Source: Borrelia hermsii DAH | GTDB taxonomy: Bacteria; Spirochaetota; Spirochaetia; Borreliales; Borreliaceae | Direction of reading: 5' to 3' | DNA length: 54,690 nt | NCBI RefSeq assembly: GCF_023035675.1 | Contig: NZ_CP073139.1 | Coordinates: 1-54,690 of the forward strand | Shown: one piece after another, positions 16,729 through 24,972 of the stretch | Numbering within the stretch: the first letter of the stretch is position 1 | Layout of the letters: each line of letters begins with the position of its first letter | Translations under genes and position numbers: made by a program | Notes under the pieces: model-generated | What the model was told of the DNA's origin: nothing | The model's database searches: none | The model's input: the letters and a program-made list of their open reading frames with translations, nothing else

Positions 16729-16741
16729 AAGTCACAATTCC

Positions 16742-18067
16742 TTAACTTTGCTTAATATCAACTCTTAAAATAGTCTTCTGTGTTGCCAAAAGTCCACCAA
16801 GTACAAAATCAATGTATGAATGAGCAATATCAGTTGAATCCTTATCAACTTGTTCATTTGGCATTGGTAACATATATTTACTTGGTTTGAATTTAATTAG
16901 TTCTGCATTTAATGGATAAATTAGTATCTGATTTGAGAGTAAGTTACTTGTCTGTATATATACTTCTTGTCTATTATTTACAGCTTTAATAGTCTTAACC
17001 AAAAAGTCTTCCCAAGAGTCAGTTGAAAAATAAATATTAGATGATGAGGACGCATTTGGTATTGCATATGGTTTTACAAGTTTCAAACTGGTTGCTTGGT
17101 CAACTAATACCATCATAGGAGTAGAAAATTCATCACCAAGTTCTAACTTTGCAAGTCCTGATTCAATCTTTTCAAAGATCTTATCCATCTTATCTTTATC
17201 ACTACTGCTTACTTCTTCTTTGACTTGATCTGGCATATTAAGTAGGCCATACATATTAGGAAGCATACGTTTTTGATTCTTTCCATCTTTTTGGATTGAA
17301 ACAGTACCCGTTAATATGAAGTGATTTATAAGTTTAATAATCTCATTACTTGCAAGCTTATATGCTTCCTTGAAAGGCAATAAATTATTATTTACATCGC
17401 CTGCATAATCATTATTTTTATAAAACTTATTTCTTCTATCTTTATAAGCATTAGCAATAGAAATATTAAACTCATTAAAGTTTTGAGGACTAAAGTTAGG
17501 ATCTAAGATTGATATATCCTCATTTGTTAAGTTAAGTTTAATCTCACCTTTGGAACTGATACTTGTAGCTTGGATCCTTTTCTTTATATTTACTTTAGCA
17601 AGGTTTACAAGTTGTTCAAGCACTTCTCCATCTAAATGACTAGTATCTCTTACCTTAGCAATAGCTTGAATGTCTTCAGCTGGTACGTACTTTCTAACAA
17701 GTTCCCTACGTTGTGCTTGCATTATATCTTTTAATAAGTAGCCTTTAGCAAGTAGTGTCTCTTTATTAAAATGCGAACTTAAATGTTTGCGTGCTAAAGT
17801 ATCAATCTCATTAATACGAGAAGCCTCACTTAATAATTTATTTTCTTCTTCCAAGCGTGCTTGCGTATCGGCAAGCGCCTTTGATATCCTCTCATTAATA
17901 CTTAAATTCTGACTATCAGATTCTCTTGTTGCTTTATATGCTTTATATTCTTCATATTCCTTTAAACTTAAAGTAATACTATTTTTATCCTCTTTATTAT
18001 CCTCTGTACTTTGCATCAAGTTATCCTCTTGTGTATTATTTACATTTTCTTGTGTTTTTTTGTTCAT
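16742..18067 (-). CDS. Major capsid protein candidate with N-terminal scaffold-like region
   Basis: A 441-residue protein. Residues 1-110 are highly charged and probably coiled coil (EYEEYKAYKATRE; ISKALADTQARLEEENKLL), like a scaffold or delta domain that is often cleaved. Residues about 165-441 form the candidate coat domain, ending in HSYIDFVLGGLLATQKTILRVDI, which resembles the C-terminal strand of DUF2184-type capsid proteins. It is the only gene between portal and connectors large enough to be the coat. Proteolytic maturation is possible, but no protease gene is seen nearby. Confidence 0.62.
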   Translation of the reverse strand: MNKKTQENVNNTQEDNLMQSTEDNKEDKNSITLSLKEYEEYKAYKATRESDSQNLSINERISKALADTQARLEEENKLLSEASRINEIDTLARKHLSSHFNKETLLAKGYLLKDIMQAQRRELVRKYVPAEDIQAIAKVRDTSHLDGEVLEQLVNLAKVNIKKRIQATSISSKGEIKLNLTNEDISILDPNFSPQNFNEFNISIANAYKDRRNKFYKNNDYAGDVNNNLLPFKEAYKLASNEIIKLINHFILTGTVSIQKDGKNQKRMLPNMYGLLNMPDQVKEEVSSSDKDKMDKIFEKIESGLAKLELGDEFSTPMMVLVDQATSLKLVKPYAIPNASSSSNIYFSTDSWEDFLVKTIKAVNNRQEVYIQTSNLLSNQILIYPLNAELIKFKPSKYMLPMPNEQVDKDSTDIAHSYIDFVLGGLLATQKTILRVDIKQS

Positions 18068-18078
18068 AAAATCTCCTT

Positions 18079-19287
18079 TTAGCCTTCATAAAAAAATAAT
18101 TTTGCTCTTAAAGCGTCAAGTTCTCTTTGACTTAACGTATTGCTTGATTCTAATTCCTTATATTTAAGGGTTAATTCTATAAGTCGCAAATCTCTCTCAT
18201 ACTTTTCTTCTTCAGTTAGCACATGCAATGAATTAAATCTCATGTCTAAGTAGTAATGCTTACCCAGTTTACTATTACAATTAATTTCTAGCTCTTCTTG
18301 AACACCTTTTAGAAAGTCATAGTAATTCGATCTGTCCCCCTTACCATCACTTCCCAGTCCCTTAACTTGTTCATTAAAGCTCCTTGTTAGTGGTTCTTTT
18401 GTGTCAGCACCTATCTTTGCTTTTACTAATGCTAATGCTTCCTTTAAATAGGTTAAGTCATACTTAATAACCTCCAGTGAGGCATCTGGTGTGCCACTGT
18501 AAAATATTCCTTCATTATTTAAGTTGGATTTAAGTCTAGAAAGCTCTCTTTCTAAATCTCTATTTACACTCTTAAACGTGCTTATATGATTCTCATTTAA
18601 ATCATTTCTTTTAAAGATATTAGGAAATATGCTCGCCCTATCATTAACACCCTTAGTTAAAAGTTCTAATGAGGTTGTAGCATTACTTAAGGCATCTTGT
18701 AATGATACTAATGATTCATCCCTGTAAAATAAAAAGTTATGACTCTCTATTCGCTTTTCTATTTCTTTATATATTTGTTCAAAAAGATATATATTAAGCA
18801 AAAAGCTTTGCGTATAACATGGGCTGTATGCTTTAAGCACATAATCATAATTGGAGTGTATGATTACCCTGCTCTTATGAATCTGTATTTCCTTATAAGA
18901 TATCTTCCCATCTGTATTTACTTTTAAAGTATATGTTATATAAGTAGCATCAGGCCCCTCATCACGAACATTACTATAATCAAGATACATAAACCCAATA
19001 GGCAATTCTTTATTTACTTCCAAGTGTAAATCTTGTAGCTGATCTGCTGTTTTAACTAAAATGTATCCAACACCATTAAAACGATAACTAATAAGACACT
19101 GCAATAATGTTGCTTTTAGCTCTATTTTTAACGTTTCTAAAGCATCATTAACATTCAAAGCAGTAGTTACACTATTTAAAGTGATTCCATTCTTAAGGCA
19201 ATCTTCTGCTACATTTGAAATGTAGTTTCTAAAAAATATTGAATATTTATATAAATCTCTTGAATTAATCTTAAAATTTAAGCTCAT
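18079..19287 (-). CDS. Portal protein (DUF1073-like)
   Basis: A 402-residue protein, first gene of the leftward late operon. The segment LTRSFNEQVKGLGSDGKGDR at about 309-328, followed by NYYDFLKGVQEEL, matches the conserved P-x-R-x-x-G-x...G...GE-x-D...YY...Q region of DUF1073/SPP1-type portals. The position next to terminase and before the capsid agrees. The portal forms the dodecameric DNA channel at one capsid vertex. The coding strand has AAAGG a short distance before the ATG and a promoter about 30 bases upstream. Confidence 0.75.
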   Translation of the reverse strand: MSLNFKINSRDLYKYSIFFRNYISNVAEDCLKNGITLNSVTTALNVNDALETLKIELKATLLQCLISYRFNGVGYILVKTADQLQDLHLEVNKELPIGFMYLDYSNVRDEGPDATYITYTLKVNTDGKISYKEIQIHKSRVIIHSNYDYVLKAYSPCYTQSFLLNIYLFEQIYKEIEKRIESHNFLFYRDESLVSLQDALSNATTSLELLTKGVNDRASIFPNIFKRNDLNENHISTFKSVNRDLERELSRLKSNLNNEGIFYSGTPDASLEVIKYDLTYLKEALALVKAKIGADTKEPLTRSFNEQVKGLGSDGKGDRSNYYDFLKGVQEELEINCNSKLGKHYYLDMRFNSLHVLTEEEKYERDLRLIELTLKYKELESSNTLSQRELDALRAKLFFYEG

Positions 19288-19313
19288 GGCTTATTTAACC
19301 TTTAACGATAGCA

Positions 19314-19342
19314 AGTATAATGCAATATTTAATTTTTGCTAA
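19314..19342 (-). promoter_or_regulatory. Late-operon promoter
   Basis: On the minus strand TTAGCA, a 17-base spacer and TATACT lie 27 bases before the portal start. It is the only good promoter I see ahead of the 14-kb leftward block, although internal promoters are possible in the gaps at 9166-9235 and 6432-6501. Confidence 0.5.
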
Positions 19343-19395
19343 TTATTTCTAACAAAAAATTAAATAATTTTTGTAAAAAAATGACGGAAAAAAAT

Positions 19396-19414
19396 AATTG
19401 ACAGAAAGTCAATT
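19396..19414 (-). terminator. Terminator after the second bdr
   Basis: On the minus strand a 7-bp stem (AATTGAC / GTCAATT, five-base loop) is followed by a T7 run. It lies 25 bases past the bdr stop and separates the terminase-bdr transcript from the late operon. Confidence 0.65.
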
Positions 19415-19438
19415 AAATAAGGGGCTAGTTAAATAAAT

Positions 19439-20026
19439 TTACTTTACTAATAGTGATATTAATGCTAAAAATATTCCTATATTAAGGGTGATAAGAGTCC
19501 CAAACATCCAATTATGTAGTCTTAATGTACTCTTAAATTCCATTCTGTTAAATTCCATATCTTTTCTAACAAGAGAAATTTCATTGCTCACAGATGCAAT
19601 GTCAGATTTTAATTCATTTCTAACAGTATCAATCTTTACATTTAGATTATTCTCAACATTATTGATTTTATTATCAAGTTCATTGAATTTAGTATCAATC
19701 TTGTTATCTAGTTCAGTAAATTTAGTATCAATCTTGTTATCTAGTTCAGTAAATTTAGTATCAATCTTGTTATCTAGTTCAGTAAATTTAGTATCAATCT
19801 TGTTATCAAGCTCAGTTTTGACTGCTTTAATCTCAGCTTGCAAGCTTGACTCTACCTTTTCAAGTTTTATATCAAAGTTTTCTTTTAAAAACTCAATATC
19901 TTTATGAGTAAGCTCATTACGATAATATCTGTAAGACAGATCAATAGCAATCTCTCTATTTATCCCAGCTTTGGTAAGTTCTGCTATAACCATTTGTTGT
20001 GTAATTACTGGTTGTGCAAGTCCCAT
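19439..20026 (-). CDS. bdr: Second Bdr repeat protein, terminase-linked copy
   Basis: A 195-residue Bdr protein. The head (GLAQPVITQQMVIAELTKAG; then a YYRNELTHKDIEFLKENFD segment) is the classic Bdr start, followed by a coiled coil, four 11-residue repeats (ELDNKIDTKFT type, about 72-116) and a C-terminal membrane anchor (MFGTLITLNIGIFLALISLL). It differs in repeat sequence and orientation from the Bdr at 3052 but has the same architecture. It sits between the large terminase and portal genes, a place not explained by any packaging function. Confidence 0.88.
   Translation of the reverse strand: MGLAQPVITQQMVIAELTKAGINREIAIDLSYRYYRNELTHKDIEFLKENFDIKLEKVESSLQAEIKAVKTELDNKIDTKFTELDNKIDTKFTELDNKIDTKFTELDNKIDTKFNELDNKINNVENNLNVKIDTVRNELKSDIASVSNEISLVRKDMEFNRMEFKSTLRLHNWMFGTLITLNIGIFLALISLLVK
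19679..19810 (-). repeat. 33-bp tandem repeats inside the second bdr
   Basis: Four adjoining 33-bp units (19679-19711, 19712-19744, 19745-19777, 19778-19810). The middle two are identical and the outer ones differ at a few bases. The period equals that of the repeats in the first bdr although the sequences are unrelated. Confidence 0.9.
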
Positions 20027-20066
20027 AAAAATCTCCTTATTTAATTATTATATAATATTTTAAGTG

Positions 20067-21419
20067 TTATAGGAACCTTCTTTTAGTAAAATGTGCTTTA
20101 AGAGAACGTATACCCAAAGTCAATAACATATATGCTGCTGAGAGGCTATCTAATGAATCATCAGCACTCTTTCCATCTCCTTTGTACTTATAAATATCAG
20201 CAATAGCTGACTTGCTTGAATAGTCTAGAATACTTAAGTTAGAACTTGCAAATGGTCCTATTAACGTAGCAATTCTAGTAAATTTATTACTTATAGGTTT
20301 AATTGGCGCAATTCTAAACTCATGACTCATACCTGCTCTAAGTTTAAGAAAGGTTTTAGTCACATTCCCATGCCCAGAAGTATCATCCCTATCTTCAACA
20401 TATAGTGTATGTACATTAAGGTTTGTCAAAATAGTTTTAATTGTATTTAATACCTTAGGATCACTGACTGGTAACTTCTCTTGAAATATAAATGCATAAT
20501 ACTTTTGATCTACTCTTTCTAAAACACAAAGGGCAGTATTATCACCTCCAATGCTGTATGCAGGATCTAAATATGCTATTGGACTTATAAATTCATGATT
20601 ACTTGTAAGATTAATATTGGTAAATATCGAATCGTATGAGGCAACCCATTCTCCCAAAAGTACCCTTGCTTTATATGTTGGCATGTCTTTATAAATCTCT
20701 TCTTGGGTTTTAATAAATTCTTTTGATATTAGTTCATTATCATATGTTGTAAAGTTATATGTAGCATAAGTTTTTTTATTATCAATAAAATCAGTTTTAA
20801 AAAAATGTTCTGGACTGTCTGGATTTGTATCAAATATAATAGTTTCCATACCTACTCTAAGTCTCTTTAAACATTCTATTAATGTTTCTTTATGCAGTGT
20901 AGTTGCTTCATTAACGTAAATAAGAGCGGAATTACTTCCTCTAAACCTTTCAAAATCACTTGCCTTATCTCCACCATATAGATTGACTCTTAAGGAGTCT
21001 ATTTCAAAATATGATGTATTAGAAAACTTTGGCGTAAAGGGTACTCTTAGCATGCTAGCAATCTTTTCAAACTGCCCTAAAACATTAATCTCTAATGATT
21101 TTTGGGAATTACCTAATATAAAATTATTGGTATCCTGCTTATAAAGATGTCTATTCTTAATGAGCATCTTTAGATATAAATAGCAAGCCAAGAATGTTTT
21201 ACCACTGGCAATACCACCTGACAGGATAATTTTACTTCGATTATTATTCTCAATTAATTTTAAAACCTCACATTGTTTCTTAGTTAAATATGTCTTTTCA
21301 AACCCTCTAAAATCAATAACAGTTGCTTTCAGTTTAATTAAATCTGCTATATCAATACCAAATTCACGCTTGTATTCTTTTTGCATTTCCTTAAAAAGAG
21401 GTAGTTTATATATATCCAT
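20067..21419 (-). CDS. Terminase large subunit
   Basis: A 450-residue DNA-packaging motor. The Walker A motif SGGIASGKT is at 67-75, the Walker B strand ALIYVNEA at 165-172 with Glu171, and the coupling motif IIFDTNPD at 194-201. The RNase H-like nuclease domain has Asp285 in YLDPAYS, Glu342/Asp343 in YVEDRDD and Asp421/Asp424 in SADDSLDSLSAA. All expected catalytic acids are present, so it should be functional. It follows the small subunit by 16 bases. Confidence 0.9.
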   Translation of the reverse strand: MDIYKLPLFKEMQKEYKREFGIDIADLIKLKATVIDFRGFEKTYLTKKQCEVLKLIENNNRSKIILSGGIASGKTFLACYLYLKMLIKNRHLYKQDTNNFILGNSQKSLEINVLGQFEKIASMLRVPFTPKFSNTSYFEIDSLRVNLYGGDKASDFERFRGSNSALIYVNEATTLHKETLIECLKRLRVGMETIIFDTNPDSPEHFFKTDFIDNKKTYATYNFTTYDNELISKEFIKTQEEIYKDMPTYKARVLLGEWVASYDSIFTNINLTSNHEFISPIAYLDPAYSIGGDNTALCVLERVDQKYYAFIFQEKLPVSDPKVLNTIKTILTNLNVHTLYVEDRDDTSGHGNVTKTFLKLRAGMSHEFRIAPIKPISNKFTRIATLIGPFASSNLSILDYSSKSAIADIYKYKGDGKSADDSLDSLSAAYMLLTLGIRSLKAHFTKRRFL

Positions 21420-21435
21420 TTCCTAACCTTTAAAT

Positions 21436-21996
21436 TTAAAATTTAGATCTCACATCAACATCAGTAGCTTTAAGCTTAAGCATTGTCTTATAATAAAGTG
21501 ACATCTTCTTAAGTTCTCTTTCCCTTTTAAGTTCATCCAGTTTAAGTTTTAATTCTTCAAGCCTCTTACTCTCTTCATCTGAATGCGAAAGATTATTATC
21601 TCTAATTTTATTATCAAAACTTATAATCTTAGATTCTAATACTTCTATCTCGTGATTATGGGCTTTAAGTTCCAACTCTAAATAACGACTAAATGAATTT
21701 ATAAATTCAATTCCCAACATGCTTCTGGCCATACTAAACTGACTTTTAAGATCACGCGCTTGGGCTGTACTTTGTGAAGCATGAATCAAAATATTAGTTA
21801 AAGTATCCTCACGAATAGTAAGCTTAGCAGTTTCTTTAACGTATTCAGGGTCATCCTTAACCTCTTCCCACTTGCGTCTCATCTTTCCTACATTAACACG
21901 ACTTACTCCCAGCTCTTTTGCTATTTGTGCGTCATTAAGCCTGCCTTCTTTAAAATACACAACATAATCATCAAATGACTTCTTTACTCTTCTCAT
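21436..21996 (-). CDS. Terminase small subunit
   Basis: A 186-residue protein. An N-terminal helix-turn-helix (LNDAQIAKELGVSRVNVGKM at about 19-38) should bind the packaging site. The rest is helical with a coiled coil at 100-165 for ring assembly. Its place ahead of the large subunit and its length fit the family. In the cp32 phage this pair recognises the pac site, which is likely nearby but not visible to me. Confidence 0.8.
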   Translation of the reverse strand: MRRVKKSFDDYVVYFKEGRLNDAQIAKELGVSRVNVGKMRRKWEEVKDDPEYVKETAKLTIREDTLTNILIHASQSTAQARDLKSQFSMARSMLGIEFINSFSRYLELELKAHNHEIEVLESKIISFDNKIRDNNLSHSDEESKRLEELKLKLDELKRERELKKMSLYYKTMLKLKATDVDVRSKF

Positions 21997-22040
21997 ATCT
22001 CTTTAACCCTAGTCTAAATTAACAAAACTTAACAAAAACT

Positions 22041-22068
22041 AATATAAACTCTATAACAAAACAATCAA
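22041..22068 (-). promoter_or_regulatory. Terminase operon promoter
   Basis: On the minus strand TTGATT, a 16-base spacer and TATATT, 45 bases ahead of the small-subunit ATG. Confidence 0.5.
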
Positions 22069-22135
22069 CTTTACAAAAACAATTAAGACTTATAAATAAT
22101 ATAGATAGAATCCAAGAAAAAACCCTAGTATAGGT

Positions 22136-22141
22136 TATACT
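22136..22141 (+). promoter_or_regulatory. mlp promoter -10 element
   Basis: TATACT, 30 bases before the lipoprotein start, with no recognisable -35 at the proper distance. In B. burgdorferi, mlp genes are RpoS-dependent and such promoters often lack a clear -35; that link is inference. Confidence 0.35.
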
Positions 22142-22170
22142 GTATCTAAAGATTAAAAAAGGAGAATATT

Positions 22171-22596
22171 ATGAATAAACATATAATATTATTAATACTT
22201 TTCAGTGCATTATTCTTGTATTGTCGTAATGGGGATGAAACAACACAAAGGAAAGCTAATCATGAAACAATAAACGGGTTAACAGAAAATACAGGAACAA
22301 CTCAAAAAACACCTGAGGAAACATTAAGAGACAAGTTAAATGCTATCGAAAAATCAAATCTAGATTTCTTAAAAGATGCTTTAAATGATAAGGAAAAGTT
22401 TAATCAACTTCTAAATCTAGATGAAGGAAAGATAAAAGCTGCACTTGAGCATATAAAGAATCAACTTGCAAATTGTAATGACGAACAAAAGAAAACTTTT
22501 AAACAAGTTTTACAAGGATACTTTGACACAATGAGCGATAATAAGTTAGATGAAATTCAAGCAAACGCAATCAGTGGTTGTCAAGCAGGTGGTTAA
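22171..22596 (+). CDS. mlp: Mlp-family surface lipoprotein
   Basis: A 141-residue lipoprotein. A hydrophobic signal (about 5-17) ends at Cys18, although the Tyr at -1 is an unusual lipobox residue. It is followed by a polar Thr/Asn tether (20-50) and a helical core with the Mlp hallmarks: TPEETLRDKL, SNLDFLKDAL, CNDEQKKTFKQVLQGYF and the SGCQ ending. Mlp proteins are outer-surface lipoproteins produced during mammalian infection. GGAG at 22161-22164 lies seven bases before the ATG. It stands alone on its strand. Confidence 0.85.
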   Translation: MNKHIILLILFSALFLYCRNGDETTQRKANHETINGLTENTGTTQKTPEETLRDKLNAIEKSNLDFLKDALNDKEKFNQLLNLDEGKIKAALEHIKNQLANCNDEQKKTFKQVLQGYFDTMSDNKLDEIQANAISGCQAGG

Positions 22597-23100
22597 AAGC
22601 ACCTCTTATAATCACAGATGAAAGTTAAGAAATAGTATTTAAGAAAGGAAGATTTAAAAGAGTAAAGCCACAAACAAAGATAAAGAAAACAAATAAGGAA
22701 AATAAACGAATAGGGATTGTTAGAAAAAATAGTAAAGATAAATAAATTAAACTGGTTACAAAAATGGTAAAAGAAGATAAAAAGTAAACAATTGGTTAAC
22801 AAAGAGAAAGAGGTTAAATTTTAAAGAGCAATACGTACCATTGTAAAATGAAGATCCACTAAAAAGACAAATAGAGTATATGTAGAGGATATTTTCAAGT
22901 ATTTGTTAAAGATAGGATAAAGTATACTAGAAATATTAACCTAACATATCAAAAAGTACCCTTTCTATCTACATAAAGTACCTTAGAGGGGGTATTTTAT
23001 ATACAATGAAGCGACGTTAGAATTGACTTACAATACAAGTATTTGCTAACATTTTTGTAACTAATTTTAAATATTTTTAAAATCTTTAGTTAACAATAAA
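22597..23100. other. Gene-free region between mlp and the recombinase
   Basis: About 500 bases without a credible gene. The first 250 are purine-rich on the plus strand. One frame stays open for 38 codons without a start (Lys/Asn-rich, ending at the TAA near 22742) and neighbouring frames are cut by stops, so it may be a decayed coding sequence. The second part holds the direct repeat AAAGTACC (22953-22960, 22975-22982) and a hairpin at 22953-22998. No ribosome site precedes the recombinase start. Confidence 0.5.
22953..22998 (+). other. Hairpin upstream of the recombinase gene
   Basis: A 14-pair stem (22953-22966 with 22985-22998, three G-T pairs) and an 18-base loop. The descending arm ends in GGGGGTATTTT. 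It could terminate transcription from mlp, structure the recombinase mRNA or form part of a recombination site; the sequence does not decide. Confidence 0.4.
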
Positions 23101-23868
23101 ATGCATGAAAAGGAACTCTTAACTAACAGTAATCTTAACTTTATAAATGAACTAATAAAGCAAAATGAATGCCTCAATGAAGAATTGTCACAACTTAAAA
23201 GTACACTTAAGAGTAAAAATAAAGCTTCAAAACAATCAAAAAACACTCCTGTAAGATTCTATCTAAATGACAAAACAACCAAACTAGTAAAAAAATGTAT
23301 AAAAAAGCTTATACAAATCAACCCAATCTCTGGATGGTTTGTATATATCTTAAGTATTACTGGTTGCAGAGGTGTTGAGATACAAAATGTAAGACTATCT
23401 GATGTATCAAAAGAAACAAGCAGCGATGGTGAAGTATTCTATTCTCTTCGTGTTAATGTAGCAAAAAAGAGAAGTAGTATCTGCATAAGAGAAGTAGTTA
23501 TTAGTGAGTCTGAATTTGATGCTATTATGCAAATACATCAAGAACATTTTGCAAGCAAAGGAAAAGACAAAAGGCGTACTTATCTTTTTCAAAAGAGTAA
23601 ACACAAATTCCGTGACAATAGAATTAGCATAATTAAGATTTCAAAACAATTTAAATCATTGCTTCTTAAAGCAGGATTTAGGTATCGTAAATCTTTACAT
23701 ATATGTAGAAATATATTTATTGCCTCACTAAAGTCTAAAGGATACAACTCATTTGAAATTAAAGAACTTATGAAATACTCATCTACTACTGAGATTGATA
23801 ATGTTTATGGACTCTCCCCTGCAAGTAAAATTAATGCTTACAAAGATATCAAAACTAGCTTGAAATAA
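23101..23868 (+). CDS. Tyrosine recombinase (phage integrase family)
   Basis: A 255-residue site-specific recombinase. After a short helical N-terminal arm (1-48) the catalytic domain shows Arg90 in ITGCRGVEI, a Lys at 122-123, His200-x-x-Arg203 in LHICRN, and the nucleophile Tyr236 in NVYGL. The second His/Trp box is replaced by MKYSS (224-228), as in many integrases. All key residues are present. It may resolve plasmid dimers, integrate the element or recombine related plasmids. It has no Shine-Dalgarno at the ATG. It is flanked by the gene-free region upstream and a terminator downstream. Confidence 0.82.
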   Translation: MHEKELLTNSNLNFINELIKQNECLNEELSQLKSTLKSKNKASKQSKNTPVRFYLNDKTTKLVKKCIKKLIQINPISGWFVYILSITGCRGVEIQNVRLSDVSKETSSDGEVFYSLRVNVAKKRSSICIREVVISESEFDAIMQIHQEHFASKGKDKRRTYLFQKSKHKFRDNRISIIKISKQFKSLLLKAGFRYRKSLHICRNIFIASLKSKGYNSFEIKELMKYSSTTEIDNVYGLSPASKINAYKDIKTSLK

Positions 23869-23953
23869 CTTACAATTTTTGCTAATTTATTATATACTTC
23901 TACTAAAGTTATTATCAAAATTCATTTTACCGCATATAAATATGTACAAATAT

Positions 23954-23986
23954 AAATACCTAAGAACCAATCCTTAGGTATTTTTT
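23954..23986 (+). terminator. Terminator of the recombinase gene
   Basis: An 11-bp perfect stem (23954-23964 with 23973-23983, including ACCTAAG / CTTAGGT), an eight-base loop and a T6 run. It lies 86 bases after the recombinase stop. Confidence 0.75.
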
Positions 23987-24035
23987 CTAACAATAAATTA
24001 TTTGCTAAGCTCTAGTTTTTGTCAATTATTTAGTG

Positions 24036-24131
24036 TATAATACATATAAATCCTGAAAGTTTCAACCAATATTTCATTTTTAAAATAAAAAAAGACTCTA
24101 CTTCTCTCAATCTTTTAGAGTCTTTTTTTAT
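24036..24131 (+). ncRNA. Candidate small RNA
   Basis: A perfect TATAAT at 24036-24041 (weak -35) is followed, with no open frame, by a 14-16-bp hairpin ending in T7 (24085-24131). Transcription from about 24048 would give an RNA of some 80-85 bases with its own terminator. Nothing else explains a rightward promoter here. Confidence 0.3.
24085..24131. terminator. Bidirectional terminator after the methylase
   Basis: A stem of 16 pairs (24085-24100 with 24116-24131; core AGACTCTA / TAGAGTCT) flanked by A7 and T7 runs, so it can stop transcription in both directions. It closes the leftward early operon. Confidence 0.8.
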
Positions 24132-24153
24132 ACAACAAATTAAGAATACAAAT

Positions 24154-24972
24154 TCACGCTTGCACTTTAAACATTTCAAGTTGAATATAACGAGTATTTT
24201 TACAACTCATACTTGATTTACTGGTTCTATATGAAGTTGCAAGTATTTCATGTTTAGTATGCCCAAAAGTATTAGCAATGCCAGTTGAACGAGCTATATA
24301 ATTAACATTAAGATTATATTTCAAGAAAAGTTCTAAAACCCTTAAATCATCAAATTCACTTATTGCAAATTGCCAATTATATCTCTTCATCTCTACAATG
24401 AGCCTCTCAAGAGAATCTAAATTCCACCCCCGATTATCAGCAAGACTTCCACGTGAAATTGAATATGGTGGATCAAGATATACAAATGTTGAAGCAATCT
24501 TATCACGCTTAGGTAGAGCACCCAGAAAATCAAATATATCACGCGAAGTAAATATTGCACAATCAAGCATCTCTTTTGCTCTAGACTTATAAGTCTTAAG
24601 CATACCCAGAAATAATCTCTTAGAATTGCTTCTATCTAACCTCATAGTTAAGTTACATGAACCATATAGAGAATACAAACTTCTTAAAACCATATATTCT
24701 ATCTTGTCTTGATTTTCATTTATAATTCTGTCATAAATAATTGCGTCTCTTACCTTCTTGTAAAGAACATCAGGATTGCGTCGCAAATAATAAAAAAACT
24801 TATAAATAAACTGAGAATTATCATTGAGTATATTGTAACAAGCTAATGGTTTTGCAAAAAAGATTGCGCCTGTTCCAAAAAATCCTTCAATATATGCAGT
24901 ATGCTTAGGAAAAAGACTTATAATACCCTTACTATAACGATACTTATTTCCTTCTCTAGCTAGCAGTTTCAA
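24154..24972 (-). CDS. Dam-type N6-adenine DNA methyltransferase
   Basis: A 272-residue methyltransferase of the D12 class. Motif I (FFGTGAIF) at 31-38 binds S-adenosylmethionine, Asp51 in LNDNS follows, and the catalytic DPPY is at 167-170. No restriction enzyme is coded nearby, so it is a solitary modifier: its role may be protection from host restriction, marking of replicated DNA or gene control. The target site cannot be read from sequence; GATC is common in this class. It is the last gene of the early operon and overlaps the upstream gene by four bases. Confidence 0.85.
   Translation of the reverse strand: MKLLAREGNKYRYSKGIISLFPKHTAYIEGFFGTGAIFFAKPLACYNILNDNSQFIYKFFYYLRRNPDVLYKKVRDAIIYDRIINENQDKIEYMVLRSLYSLYGSCNLTMRLDRSNSKRLFLGMLKTYKSRAKEMLDCAIFTSRDIFDFLGALPKRDKIASTFVYLDPPYSISRGSLADNRGWNLDSLERLIVEMKRYNWQFAISEFDDLRVLELFLKYNLNVNYIARSTGIANTFGHTKHEILATSYRTSKSSMSCKNTRYIQLEMFKVQA

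Larger units (their letters stand above)
21997..22170. other. Divergent intergenic region between terminase and mlp
   Basis: These 174 bases carry the leftward terminase promoter and the rightward mlp promoter. The left half has four spaced copies of an (A)ACAAAA motif (at about 22021, 22031, 22055 and 22073), which could be an operator or simply A-rich sequence. Confidence 0.6.
23869..24153. other. Convergent intergenic region between recombinase and methylase
   Basis: These 285 bases hold the recombinase terminator (23954-23983), a TATAAT-type promoter (24036-24041) and a strong bidirectional terminator (24085-24131). No coding sequence is present. Confidence 0.7.

Noticed and set aside
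19488..19907. 139-residue plus-strand frame with Leu-Ser repeats
   Set aside because: It exists only because the 33-bp repeats of the second bdr keep the complementary frame open.
22593..22802. 69-residue hydrophobic reading frame on the minus strand
   Set aside because: It is the antisense of a purine-rich stretch, has no ribosome site and has the Phe/Leu-heavy composition expected by chance.
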